Of a stretch of 64,000 bases of DNA, positions 10,522 through 18,488 are shown one piece after another. Position numbers and translations under genes: made by a program. Position 1 is the stretch's first letter. The number at the start of each line of letters is the position of its first letter. Source of the DNA: Sediminihaliea albiluteola (GTDB lineage: Bacteria > Pseudomonadota > Gammaproteobacteria > Pseudomonadales > Halieaceae); the NCBI RefSeq assembly GCF_014077625.1, contig NZ_JACFXU010000017.1, positions 215,284-279,283 of the forward strand. Direction: 5' to 3'. A model generated the notes under the pieces. That model did no database searches. It saw only the letters and a program-made list of their open reading frames with translations, and had not been told where the DNA came from.

Positions 10522-11559
10522 TCATGACTTGCTATCTGTTAAAGCTGGGATAGCGGTCTTGGCCGCTTCACCGGCGATTTCTCGCACTAATTTAGGTACT
10601 AAGTAACCGGGTAATTCGCGAGTAATCGCCGCATGTAGCTCTTGTGCGCGCTGCTCTGCTAGATCGAAATGCGCAGCACCCTGCACCTTGTCGAGTAGGT
10701 GTAGATAGTAGGGCAGCACGCCATTAGCAAACAGTTTCTCACTCAGTGCCACCAGTGCTTCGCTAGAGTCGTTAACCCCTGCCAATAACACCGATTGATT
10801 GAGCACGGTCATTTGCCGCTCTCGCATCACTGCGATGGCTCGCCCAACATCGGCATCAATTTCATTGGCGTGGTTGCAATGAACCACCATGACGCTTTGT
10901 AGGCCTTTTGGGCAGATCGCATCTAGTAGGGAGTGAGTGATCCTATCGGGTAGCACTATTGGCAGTCTTGAGTGAATTCGCAGTCGCTTTACATGTGCAA
11001 TAGCCGCGATTTGTTCACAGAGTTCTGCTAGATAATCATCATCGGCTACCAAGGGGTCACCGCCACTGAGAATGACTTCAGTAATTGATGGATCTTCGGC
11101 GATATAAGCTAGGGCCTCGCGCCACTGCTGCCGGCTGTTAATGTTGGCGGAGTAGGGGAAGTGACGGCGGAAACAGTAACGGCAGTTGATGGCGCAGCCA
11201 CCCGTCACAACCAATAGTAGACGGCCCTGGTATTTGTGGATGATACCGGCTCTGGGAATAACGCCTTTACTCTCGCCGGTGGGGTCGGGGCCAAAGTCAG
11301 CTGGGTTGATCAGCTCATCAGCTGAGGCCAGCACTTGTTTAAGTAAGGGGTCATTCGGGTCGCCTTTGCGCATCCGCTGTACAAAAGCTAAGGGGACTTT
11401 GAGGCTAAATGATTGGCAGGCAGCATCGCTGAGATTAACCTGGGACGGTGATAAATCCAGTTGCTGAAGTAAGCTTGTGCCGTCAGTGATGACCTTGCGC
11501 AATTGCTCGCGCCAGTCAGCCTTTGACTGAAGTGGTATCAGCTTGGAAGAGTGTGGCAT
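10522..11559 (-). CDS. epmB: EF-P beta-lysylation protein (lysine 2,3-aminomutase-like radical SAM enzyme)
   Basis: 345 aa from ATG 11559 (MPHSSKLIPL); upstream in-frame codons overlap the oxidase gene and are rejected. EpmB converts (S)-alpha-lysine to (R)-beta-lysine, which EpmA attaches to translation factor EF-P. The radical SAM cluster motif C-x3-C-x2-C is at C122, C126 and C129 (GGCAINCRYCF). A PLP-type lysine aminomutase core follows (ILSGGDPLVADD, LRIHSRLPIVLP). The length equals E. coli EpmB, about 342 aa. It starts 19 nt after the oxidase stop on the same strand, so co-transcription is possible though functionally unrelated. epmA and efp are not in the window. Confidence 0.93.
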   Translation of the reverse strand: MPHSSKLIPLQSKADWREQLRKVITDGTSLLQQLDLSPSQVNLSDAACQSFSLKVPLAFVQRMRKGDPNDPLLKQVLASADELINPADFGPDPTGESKGVIPRAGIIHKYQGRLLLVVTGGCAINCRYCFRRHFPYSANINSRQQWREALAYIAEDPSITEVILSGGDPLVADDDYLAELCEQIAAIAHVKRLRIHSRLPIVLPDRITHSLLDAICPKGLQSVMVVHCNHANEIDADVGRAIAVMRERQMTVLNQSVLLAGVNDSSEALVALSEKLFANGVLPYYLHLLDKVQGAAHFDLAEQRAQELHAAITRELPGYLVPKLVREIAGEAAKTAIPALTDSKS

Positions 11560-11578
11560 GGCGTATAGTCCGGCGGCT

Positions 11579-12862
11579 TCAGCCCAGTCGATCACGAAGG
11601 CTATAGAATAACATGCCCGCGACAAGGCCGGGCCAGCGCAGCACTGTGCCACCGGGGAACTGTTTTGAGGGGACATTGGCCATAAGGTCAAAACGCTCAG
11701 CTGTGCCGCTGATTGCTTCAGCCAATAATTTTCCTGCCAGCGTCGCGGTGGGTACGCCATGGCCAGAGAAGCCATGGGCGTAGAATGTCTTGCCTGATAA
11801 TTTGCCGCAGTCAGGCATGCGATTCATGGTGATAGCCAAGGTCCCACCCCAGGCATAATCGATACGGGTAGTGGCCAATTCGGGGTAAATTCGCAGCATG
11901 TATCGGCGAACAAAACTGGCAATATCCGCTGGAAAACGGCGGCTATAGGATTCGCCCCCGCCAAAAAGTAGCCGATTATCGGCCGATAGCTTCCAATAGT
12001 TAATCACAAACAGGCTGTCTGACATCGAGCAGTCGTCGCGGATGAGTTGCCGGGCTAGTGATTCAGATAGCGGCTCGGTAGCGAGCATGTAATTATTAAT
12101 TGGCATAATGCGCCCAGCAGTGCGGGGCTCAAGCTTGTCCAAATAGCCGTTGCATGCCAGAACCAAGAAGTCGGCATTGACTTGCCCTTGGTCGGTTTTA
12201 ACCCGAACTTTATTGTCCTCAGTGTAGGACAGTACGCGGCTGCCCTCGTATAGCTGTGCACCGAGCTGCTGTGCTGCTCTGGCAAGCCCTTGGGCGTACT
12301 TCAGTGGGTGCAGATGGCGGCAGCCCTGATCTAAGATAGCGCCGTGAAAGCCCTGGCCAGAACTCATGGTTGCCAGCTCTTGTGGACTTACATAACGCAT
12401 ATCTTGGTAGCCGTAGACCCGCTGCAGGTGCTCGATGTCTTGCTCTAACTCTTTGGCATGTTTGGGTTTGGCAGCCACGTGCAGGTTGCCCTGCTTCAGT
12501 TCGCAGTCAATCTGATGCTCTTGGATGAGCTCGCAGACAGTGTCTACAGCCTCTAAACCCAGCTGCCATAGGCTGCTGGCGTGACTGAGACCAAGCCAGC
12601 GCTCTAAGTCTTGCTGTGCTGCACGCTGCCCAGTACCTACATGGCCACCATTGCGCCCAGAAGCGCCCCAAGCCATTTTGTTAGCCTCAAGTAAAACCAC
12701 ACTATAGCCACGCTGACGCAAGTGAATGGCTGTTGAGAGGCCGGTGTAACCGCCGCCAATGATGCAGACATCCGCTTGGGTCTCACCACGCAGGGCGGGA
12801 AAGTGGAGTTTGGCATCGGCGCTAGCGGCGTACCAGGAGTTTACATGTGCTTGATTTTGCAT
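11579..12862 (-). CDS. puuB: FAD-dependent amine oxidoreductase, PuuB-like (gamma-glutamylputrescine oxidase type)
   Basis: 427 aa, a DAO/DadA-fold flavoprotein. The Rossmann dinucleotide motif IIGGGYTGLS lies at residues 34-43, followed by the PuuB-type segment WGASGRNGGHVGTGQ. A C-terminal GHGVPTATLAGKLLAE completes the FAD site. PuuB oxidises gamma-glutamylputrescine to the aldehyde, ammonia and peroxide. It is transcribed divergently from a glutamine-synthetase-like gene of the PuuA kind 115 bp away, which supports a polyamine or other gamma-glutamylated amine pathway. The rest of a puu operon (puuC, puuD, puuR) is not seen, so the exact amine is inferred. Confidence 0.78.
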   Translation of the reverse strand: MQNQAHVNSWYAASADAKLHFPALRGETQADVCIIGGGYTGLSTAIHLRQRGYSVVLLEANKMAWGASGRNGGHVGTGQRAAQQDLERWLGLSHASSLWQLGLEAVDTVCELIQEHQIDCELKQGNLHVAAKPKHAKELEQDIEHLQRVYGYQDMRYVSPQELATMSSGQGFHGAILDQGCRHLHPLKYAQGLARAAQQLGAQLYEGSRVLSYTEDNKVRVKTDQGQVNADFLVLACNGYLDKLEPRTAGRIMPINNYMLATEPLSESLARQLIRDDCSMSDSLFVINYWKLSADNRLLFGGGESYSRRFPADIASFVRRYMLRIYPELATTRIDYAWGGTLAITMNRMPDCGKLSGKTFYAHGFSGHGVPTATLAGKLLAEAISGTAERFDLMANVPSKQFPGGTVLRWPGLVAGMLFYSLRDRLG

Positions 12863-12977
12863 GATCTAAGTATAAGGTCCTAAAGTTAAAGGCTCGCATA
12901 CCTCGATAGGGTTAGCACACTTGCCCAGCTGTTCGAGGTACTGCGATACTCTGGTCTTTCCTGATAATGGATAGTGT

Positions 12978-14339
12978 ATGGACAGCGACGCTGACGCAGC
13001 AACAAAGCTCATTAAAGATTGGCTAAAAGAGCACAATATCTCTGAGGTCGAGTGCTTGGTGCCCGATATGACTGGCAATGCTCGGGGTAAGTTTATTCCT
13101 GCGCAGCAGTTCTTGGGTCTAGGCCATCCTAAACTGCCAGAGAGCATCATGATACAAACGGTGACCGGAGAGTATTCCGATGACCATTGGGATTTTGTTG
13201 AGCCCACTGATGCTGACATGATTTTAAAACCCGACTTAAATACATTGCGTGTAGTGCCTTGGGCCCGTGAGCCGACGGCCCAAATTATTCACGATTGTTA
13301 TAAGCCTAGTGGTGAGTTGCACCCACTTTCCTCGCGCACCGTGCTGCGCAATATCTTGGCCTTGTATGAAAAGGATGGCTTGCAGCCGGTGGTTGCGCCG
13401 GAAATGGAGTTTTATTTAGTTGCCAAAAACACTGACCCCGATTATGAGTTGATGCCACCTAAAGGGCGCTCCGGTCGTCGTGAAACAGCACGCCTGTCTT
13501 ACAGCATCGATGCCGTGGCAGAGTTTGAAGACTTTGTAGAAGACATGTACGACTACGCCGATGCGCAAAAGCTGCAGGTTGACACTTTAGTGCATGAAAA
13601 TGGTGCGGCGCAGATGGAGATTAACTTTCTCCATGGCGATGCATTAAGTCTGGCTGATCAAGTGTTTGTGTTTAAGCGTACAGTGCGCGAGACGGCGCAT
13701 AAATACGGCATGTACGCGACCTTTATGGCTAAGCCGATGATGCGCGAGCCAGGTAGTGCGATGCACATTCATCAAAGTGTGGTGAGGGCAGATACCGGAG
13801 AGAATATTTTTGCCGATGCTGAGGGCAATTACACCGAGGCTTTTTTAAGTTATATCGGTGGCTTGCAACGCTTTACTCCGGAGCTGATTAGCCTGTACGC
13901 GCCTAATGTGAACTCATATCGCCGCTTAGCACCCGATATCTCCGCTCCCATTAACCTTAACTGGGGCTTAGATAACCGCACCACAGCTTTCCGTGTGCCC
14001 CACGATAAGCCCTCAGCGACTCGTATAGAAAATCGCTTCCCTGGCGCTGATGCTAACCCTTACTTGGCGATTGCGGCAACATTGGCCAGTGGTTATCTCG
14101 GTATGAAAATGGGGCTCAAGCCCAGCGATCCTCACCAGGGCACGGCCAACGAAGATGAAGTGGAGGTGGCGCGGACTTTGGAAGAGGGGCTGCGTTTGCT
14201 ACACAACACGCCAGAGCTGCAAGACATGTTTGGTGAGTTGTTCTTGCGTGCTTATGCCGCGGTGAAACTCGATGAGTTTGAAGAGTTTAACCGCGTAATA
14301 AGCTCCTGGGAGCGCGAGCACCTATTACTTCAGGTTTGA
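12978..14339 (+). CDS. puuA: Glutamine-synthetase-like gamma-glutamyl-amine ligase (PuuA-like)
   Basis: 453 aa of the type I glutamine synthetase fold. Recognisable blocks are the beta-grasp start LVPDMTGNARGKFIP, the metal-binding EMEF and ENGAAQMEINF, GSAMHIHQS near the ATP site and NRFPGADANPYLAIAA near the C-terminus. The N-terminus and neighbourhood fit gamma-glutamylputrescine synthetase rather than GlnA: there is no adenylylation-loop tyrosine region, and a PuuB-like oxidase diverges from it. It joins glutamate to an amine using ATP in the cytoplasm. The polyamine role is inferred from pairing. Confidence 0.82.
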   Translation: MDSDADAATKLIKDWLKEHNISEVECLVPDMTGNARGKFIPAQQFLGLGHPKLPESIMIQTVTGEYSDDHWDFVEPTDADMILKPDLNTLRVVPWAREPTAQIIHDCYKPSGELHPLSSRTVLRNILALYEKDGLQPVVAPEMEFYLVAKNTDPDYELMPPKGRSGRRETARLSYSIDAVAEFEDFVEDMYDYADAQKLQVDTLVHENGAAQMEINFLHGDALSLADQVFVFKRTVRETAHKYGMYATFMAKPMMREPGSAMHIHQSVVRADTGENIFADAEGNYTEAFLSYIGGLQRFTPELISLYAPNVNSYRRLAPDISAPINLNWGLDNRTTAFRVPHDKPSATRIENRFPGADANPYLAIAATLASGYLGMKMGLKPSDPHQGTANEDEVEVARTLEEGLRLLHNTPELQDMFGELFLRAYAAVKLDEFEEFNRVISSWEREHLLLQV

Positions 14340-14368
14340 ACGCTCCAAGGAGTAGTTTTAGTGGCAAG

Positions 14369-14575
14369 TCAGCCGGCTTCATCCACGCCAATGTGCTCGA
14401 TGCGAGGATACTCGCGCCACTGAAAAGTTTGTTCGTGGTTGCAGATCATGCAGCGATGTGGAATGTCACCGGTTTTGGGGTTCATGTCTCCGCTGCGGGC
14501 CATCATACCCGTGCCACAAGCATCGCAGATGTAATTGACTTCCACCGGACGAACTTCACGTTTGATTTCAGGCAT
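14369..14575 (-). CDS. Small zinc-ribbon protein, unknown function
   Basis: 68 aa. Two CxxC-type pairs are visible, ICDACGTG near residues 16-21 and HRCMICNHE near 41-47, which would bind one zinc. GGGAG about nine bases before the ATG supports the start. It is convergent with the puuA-like gene, with 29 nt between the stops. Similar short zinc ribbons are common in gammaproteobacteria, but I know of no assigned function. Confidence 0.65.
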   Translation of the reverse strand: MPEIKREVRPVEVNYICDACGTGMMARSGDMNPKTGDIPHRCMICNHEQTFQWREYPRIEHIGVDEAG

Positions 14576-14731
14576 TTACTCAACTCCCTTTGTATGGATG
14601 CCTATGCTAGCGCGAGTCTGCCAACTGTGAAAGCCATCCTTAGTTGAATTGGCAGTTGCTTAGCTGGCGTTAGTCGCTAAGCTGTGCCTGTGTTCCCAGC
14701 ATGTGGACGTATCAAACGGGGCGGTAATTGA

Positions 14732-15577
14732 GTGGATACAGTACTACTACGGACTTTTCTTGAAGTGCGCAAAACGCGCCATTTTGGCAAGGCGGCTGAG
14801 AACCTGTGTATTACCCCAGCGGCGGTCAGCGCGCGCATCAAGCAGCTGGAGGAGTCACTGGGAGCGGTGCTATTCCTGCGTACGCGCAATAATATCCAGT
14901 TGAGCAAAGAGGGTGAGCGCTTAGTACCTCACGCTGAGACCATGTTGCTAGCCTTAGCTCGAGCGCGACAGGAGGTTGCTTTTGGCGATAGCGATAGCCG
15001 GCAGTTAGTTATCGCTGTGCGCAATGGCTTGTGGAGTGATTCGCTGCAACAAAAATTACATGGCCTGATTCGCTCGGAACCAGAGCTCATATTGCATCTT
15101 GTGAGCCTAGGGACAGACGAGATTGTGCAGAAGCTGCTGGCCGGCACACTGGATATTGCCATTCTCTATGCGCCGCCGAACGTGCCTGAGCTCGAAATTA
15201 TTACGATAGGAGAGCTGAAACTGTGCTTGTACAGCTCCGGCAAGTTGAACAATGCGCAGCTGACAGAGGCCGATAATTATATCTACCTAGATTGGGGCGG
15301 CGGCTTTTCTCGCTTTCATGCACAACATTTTGGCGATCACGCCCTGCCGGTCTTGCGCACTAATCTTGAGGAGGTAGCCAAGCGCTACTTAAAGGAGCAC
15401 GGCGGCGCCTGCTACCTGCCCTACGGCCAGCGCAGTGCTTTAGCTGAAGATGGCTTGAGTCCGGTCCGTGGGGCAGCGGTGTTTTCCCGACCAATAAATA
15501 TCGCCTACCACTCCGCGTCACCTCAACGTGAACTTATTGAGGCTGTCGCGCAGCAGTTTTCGGGTCTTAGGACTTGA
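14732..15577 (+). CDS. LysR-family transcriptional regulator, HdfR-like
   Basis: 281 aa with a GTG start. The N-terminal winged helix-turn-helix (MDTVLLRTFLEVRKTRHFGK then AAVSARIKQLEESLG and LFLRTRNNIQLS) closely follows the pattern of HdfR, the LysR repressor of flhDC in enterics. The C-terminal part, about residues 90-281, is the effector-binding domain, somewhat short and divergent. No flagellar genes are in the window and no obvious target is adjacent, so the regulon is unknown. Family certain, HdfR orthology likely. Confidence 0.85.
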   Translation: MDTVLLRTFLEVRKTRHFGKAAENLCITPAAVSARIKQLEESLGAVLFLRTRNNIQLSKEGERLVPHAETMLLALARARQEVAFGDSDSRQLVIAVRNGLWSDSLQQKLHGLIRSEPELILHLVSLGTDEIVQKLLAGTLDIAILYAPPNVPELEIITIGELKLCLYSSGKLNNAQLTEADNYIYLDWGGGFSRFHAQHFGDHALPVLRTNLEEVAKRYLKEHGGACYLPYGQRSALAEDGLSPVRGAAVFSRPINIAYHSASPQRELIEAVAQQFSGLRT

Positions 15578-15658
15578 TAGTCGGCGGTGGAGAAGAGCTT
15601 TAGTTGCCCGCCGCGATGCGGCGGGGCTGATGACGATTAATTAGAAAGACTGAGAGTC

Positions 15659-15871
15659 TCAGTAGTCGTCTAGTTCGAGGTCATAGTAGCCAAGCTCTTC
15701 GCGTAAGCGACGTTGTTCTAAGCGTTGCTCTGCGCGGCGGCGCTTGGCAGCTAGGCGCTGCTTTTCTGTTGAAATAGGGGCGTACTCTTCATCGATCATG
15801 TCACCTATAACAGGATCAAAGAAGTCGTCCAGTGAGTCGTTGTTGCCCAGGTCTTGGTTGGTGTCATTCAT
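15659..15871 (-). CDS. Small acidic/basic protein, PA3496-like family
   Basis: 70 aa from ATG 15871, chosen over upstream codons because GGGAG lies eight bases before it. The N-terminal half is acidic (DDFFDPVIGDMIDEEY). The C-terminal half is arginine-rich and helical (AAKRRRAEQRLEQRRLREEL), ending in YYDLELDDY. That composition resembles the PA3496-type small proteins of pseudomonads, proposed to affect envelope integrity without a known mechanism. It is soluble, with no signal peptide. Confidence 0.55.
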   Translation of the reverse strand: MNDTNQDLGNNDSLDDFFDPVIGDMIDEEYAPISTEKQRLAAKRRRAEQRLEQRRLREELGYYDLELDDY

Positions 15872-16011
15872 GTGCTCATCTCCCGATGATTTGCTCCGGC
15901 TATTTCGGCGCAATATCACTCAGAGTGATGGGGGAGTAAATCAAAATTTTATTGTATGGACGGCAAAAACTATTTGTTGTCGCGCTTTGTTCGCTGGGCA
16001 ATAAAAGCTCA

Positions 16012-16098
16012 GGCGGCCCACGCCAGTTGCTGCTTCCCTGCACTGGACCTGGGCGGAGGTCCCGTCATCCCTGGCTGAATTACTTGGCGTGGGCCGCC
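16012..16098. other. Nested inverted repeat: 14-bp outer stem enclosing a second hairpin
   Basis: GGCGGCCCACGCCA at 16012-16025 is exactly complementary to 16085-16098. Inside lies a second perfect stem, GGACCT (16045-16050) with AGGTCC (16057-16062) around a six-base loop. On the minus strand the outer stem is followed by TGAGCTTTTATT, so it could end the shikimate kinase transcript as a branched terminator. The rest of the 15872-16197 gap shows no gene. It could also be a small structured RNA or mobile repeat. Confidence 0.6.
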
Positions 16099-16197
16099 CA
16101 GCCTAGTATTTGCAATCTCCGTGCCAGTGTTTGGGCCAAGGTTTTTGGCTGTTTCGCTGGCCAGGCTGACTGTCCGGACAGTGGTGAGACGTGTCCG

Positions 16198-16725
16198 TTA
16201 TTGTGAATATTGCCGAAGGTCATCAACAATCGCACTGGCCACCGAATCAGCACTGCCGGCAGTGGCATCGACCGTTAAATCAGCATAGCGTTCGTAGAGA
16301 GGAGTTCGCTCGCGATAAATATCAGCAAAGCTTTGCTTGCTGTCACTGGCAATGCCGCGCATGGGGGCGGCAGCAACACGCTGACTGAGTGTGTCGAGGT
16401 CTGCCTGTAAATAGACCACTGGGCCAGCCTGCTTCAGTCGCTGCATTATTGCTGGGCTATACACCACACTGCCTCCGGTAGAGATAACAGCGTGAGCTAG
16501 GTCGATCTCTAGCAATACCTCTTCCTCAATTTGGCGCAGCCGCAAATGCCCCTGGCGTTCAAGTGTTTCTTGCAAGGTCTCACCTTCACGCAATTGGATG
16601 GCCAGATCGGTATCCGTAAAAGCGAGACCTGTCATTTTGGCGAGGATAATCCCAACGGTGCTCTTGCCCGCGCCGGGCATGCCGATCAAGTTGATAGTTT
16701 TAGGCAGTGATGAGGATGGTGCCAC
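16198..16725 (-). CDS. Shikimate kinase-family protein
   Basis: 175 aa. Walker A GMPGAGKST is at residues 15-23, followed by the shikimate-binding FTDTDLAIQ aspartates and the GG-containing STGGSVVY loop. The lid arginine is near FADIYRERTPLYERYADL. The enzyme phosphorylates shikimate in aromatic amino acid synthesis. Unlike the usual aroK-aroB arrangement it stands alone and its sequence is rather divergent, so it may be a second or specialised kinase rather than the housekeeping AroK. Family confident, substrate less so. Confidence 0.75.
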   Translation of the reverse strand: MAPSSSLPKTINLIGMPGAGKSTVGIILAKMTGLAFTDTDLAIQLREGETLQETLERQGHLRLRQIEEEVLLEIDLAHAVISTGGSVVYSPAIMQRLKQAGPVVYLQADLDTLSQRVAAAPMRGIASDSKQSFADIYRERTPLYERYADLTVDATAGSADSVASAIVDDLRQYSQ

Positions 16726-16949
16726 GATGCTAGTCCGCTGCTGTAGGAAGCGCCCATTATCCGCTTTCAGTGATGCCGCACAAGGGGCAGTAAAGGCTTA
16801 TCGTTAAGGCCAATGCTGCTTTTTGGCAAGTGCAAAATAGTCATTTCAGCATTGATATTAGGGTGCTGAACCTAAGTTAACGATGAAGTGAAGCACCTGT
16901 ACTTTGTCCTGAAAGATGGGGTCGGACTGGAAACCTAGCCTAGCTTGGT

Positions 16950-17501
16950 TTAGTGGGCCCAGGCCCGCTCGGCATGAAACTGCCGAGATAGATATTGCAT
17001 CTGGTCGGCCAGCACGCGCTCCTTAGCCAAGAAGTGCCACTCCCAAATGTTGGGTTGAAAGGGGATAGCCAGTAAAGGCATGTTGGCTTCTTCGGGGCTG
17101 CGGTTGTCTTTAGCCCAGTTGCAGCGCCGGCAGGCTGCAACCACATTTTCCCAGCGATCCTGGCCGCCGCGGGAAGTGGGTATCACGTGGTCGCGGGTCA
17201 GCTGGACTCGAGTGAATTGCTGTCCGCAGTAAAGGCAGCGATGGTCATCCCGGCGGAACAGGCTGCGGTTGGACAGAGGAAGACTAAAACGCGCTACGAT
17301 TTTTCCTTGCAGGGCCACTATAGGCTGAAGATCGATGCGTGAGCGCAGACCACTGAGGCGTGAGATGCCACCAAAAAAAGGCGGCAGAGGATCTCCAAGG
17401 CCATAGACGACATCGCCTTTAGCGTAGGCAGAAATTGCCTCCTGTGCTGTCATCCAGCCGCGCGGTTGGCCTGCAAGATCCAGCTTTAGAATATGCTGCA
17501 T
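16950..17501 (-). CDS. HNH endonuclease-family protein
   Basis: 183 aa from ATG 17501 (MQHILKLDLAGQP); a TTG at 17558 would add 19 residues, and neither has a clear ribosome site. The N-terminal part (AGQPRGWMTAQEAISAYAKGD) matches the conserved lead-in of a chromosomal HNH family. The nuclease motif follows: CLYCGQQF, LTRDHVIPTSRGG, WENVVAACRRCN, giving zinc-binding CxxC pairs and the catalytic DH...N. These proteins are widespread in environmental bacteria and presumed DNA-cleaving, with unknown biological role. No restriction or phage genes are adjacent. Confidence 0.8.
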   Translation of the reverse strand: MQHILKLDLAGQPRGWMTAQEAISAYAKGDVVYGLGDPLPPFFGGISRLSGLRSRIDLQPIVALQGKIVARFSLPLSNRSLFRRDDHRCLYCGQQFTRVQLTRDHVIPTSRGGQDRWENVVAACRRCNWAKDNRSPEEANMPLLAIPFQPNIWEWHFLAKERVLADQMQYLSRQFHAERAWAH

Positions 17502-17609
17502 AGGCTGCCACAGTGAGTGGGATGACTCCAAGCTACTGCAAAACTGGGTGGCCTTCAATCAGTAATTTTGAGCACTCTTGGTGAGATCCTGCGGTCTTTC
17601 TACGGCGTC

Positions 17610-18233
17610 TTACTGCGCCTGCCAGCTGGACTCCACAAGGGTTTTGCCGGCAGCGATTACGCGGCCGGTGAAAATTTCCCCTTGGCGTATAGGGCCGACT
17701 CCGGCGGGCGTGCCAGTCATGATGATGTCGCCGTCAGCTAGTTGGCTAAAGCTCGCCAGCTCCTGCAGGATTTGAGCCGGCTGATAAAGCATCATAGAGG
17801 TATCACCCTGTTGACGCAGCTGGCCATCCACCTCGAGCTCAAGGCCGAGTCTTACGTTGGGCTCGGGCAGCGCGACGAACTCGCTAAATACTGCGGCACC
17901 ATCAAAGGCTTTAGCTCTCTCCCAAGGCAGGCCTTTGCTTTTCAGGCGACTTTGTAATTCACGGCGTGTAAGATCAAGACCAAAGCCAACGCCAGCCAAC
18001 TGACCTGCCATCACTATAAATGCTAGCTCGCCTTCATAATGCAGCGCTTCGGGCTTTGGCTGAGCAAAGCTCGCTTGGAGTTTTTGCCCGATGGCTGAAT
18101 TGGGCTTCATGAAAACCACCATTTCATCAGGCAGTTCGTTGCCGAGTTCTTCGATGTGTGCGACGTAGTTGCGCCCCACACAGAGAATTTTAGTGGGGCT
18201 CAAAATTTGGCCACCAAAGCTGACAGTATGCAC
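17610..18233 (-). CDS. Fumarylacetoacetate hydrolase-family protein (YcgM-like)
   Basis: 207 aa with a GTG start (MHTVSFGG). FAH-fold landmarks are CVGRNYVAHIEELGNE, the metal-binding glutamates in HYEGELAFIV, the long ELEVDGQLRQQGDTSMM strand and the terminal GTPAGVGP loop. Members cleave C-C bonds or decarboxylate/tautomerise 2-oxo acids (acylpyruvate hydrolase, oxaloacetate tautomerase type) with Mg2+ in the cytoplasm. It is single on the minus strand. Precise reaction unknown. Confidence 0.85.
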   Translation of the reverse strand: MHTVSFGGQILSPTKILCVGRNYVAHIEELGNELPDEMVVFMKPNSAIGQKLQASFAQPKPEALHYEGELAFIVMAGQLAGVGFGLDLTRRELQSRLKSKGLPWERAKAFDGAAVFSEFVALPEPNVRLGLELEVDGQLRQQGDTSMMLYQPAQILQELASFSQLADGDIIMTGTPAGVGPIRQGEIFTGRVIAAGKTLVESSWQAQ

Positions 18234-18488
18234 AAGTTTTGTATCCTAGTTAGGGCGCGAGAAATCATAATTAAAACGTGCTTGAGTCTAGCTGTCTGCC
18301 CAGCCCAGTGACAAGGCTGAACCCTAGGCTCAGCAAGGGTTTAGTTCACTTTTATTGACGCAGCCATCGCCCTATACTCAATTTGATGAATACAGTTTGA
18401 TTATTGCTAGGCAAGACAGATACTGCGCGCAATTCGTTTTGTGCGGCCAGCCCTTTAAGGGCAGTAAAATTAGCCAAGGAGCCGCTAC

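Noticed and set aside
16012-16098. Integron attC site
   Set aside because: The inverted repeat lacks the RYYYAAC/GTTRRRY core ends and no integron integrase or cassette array is present.
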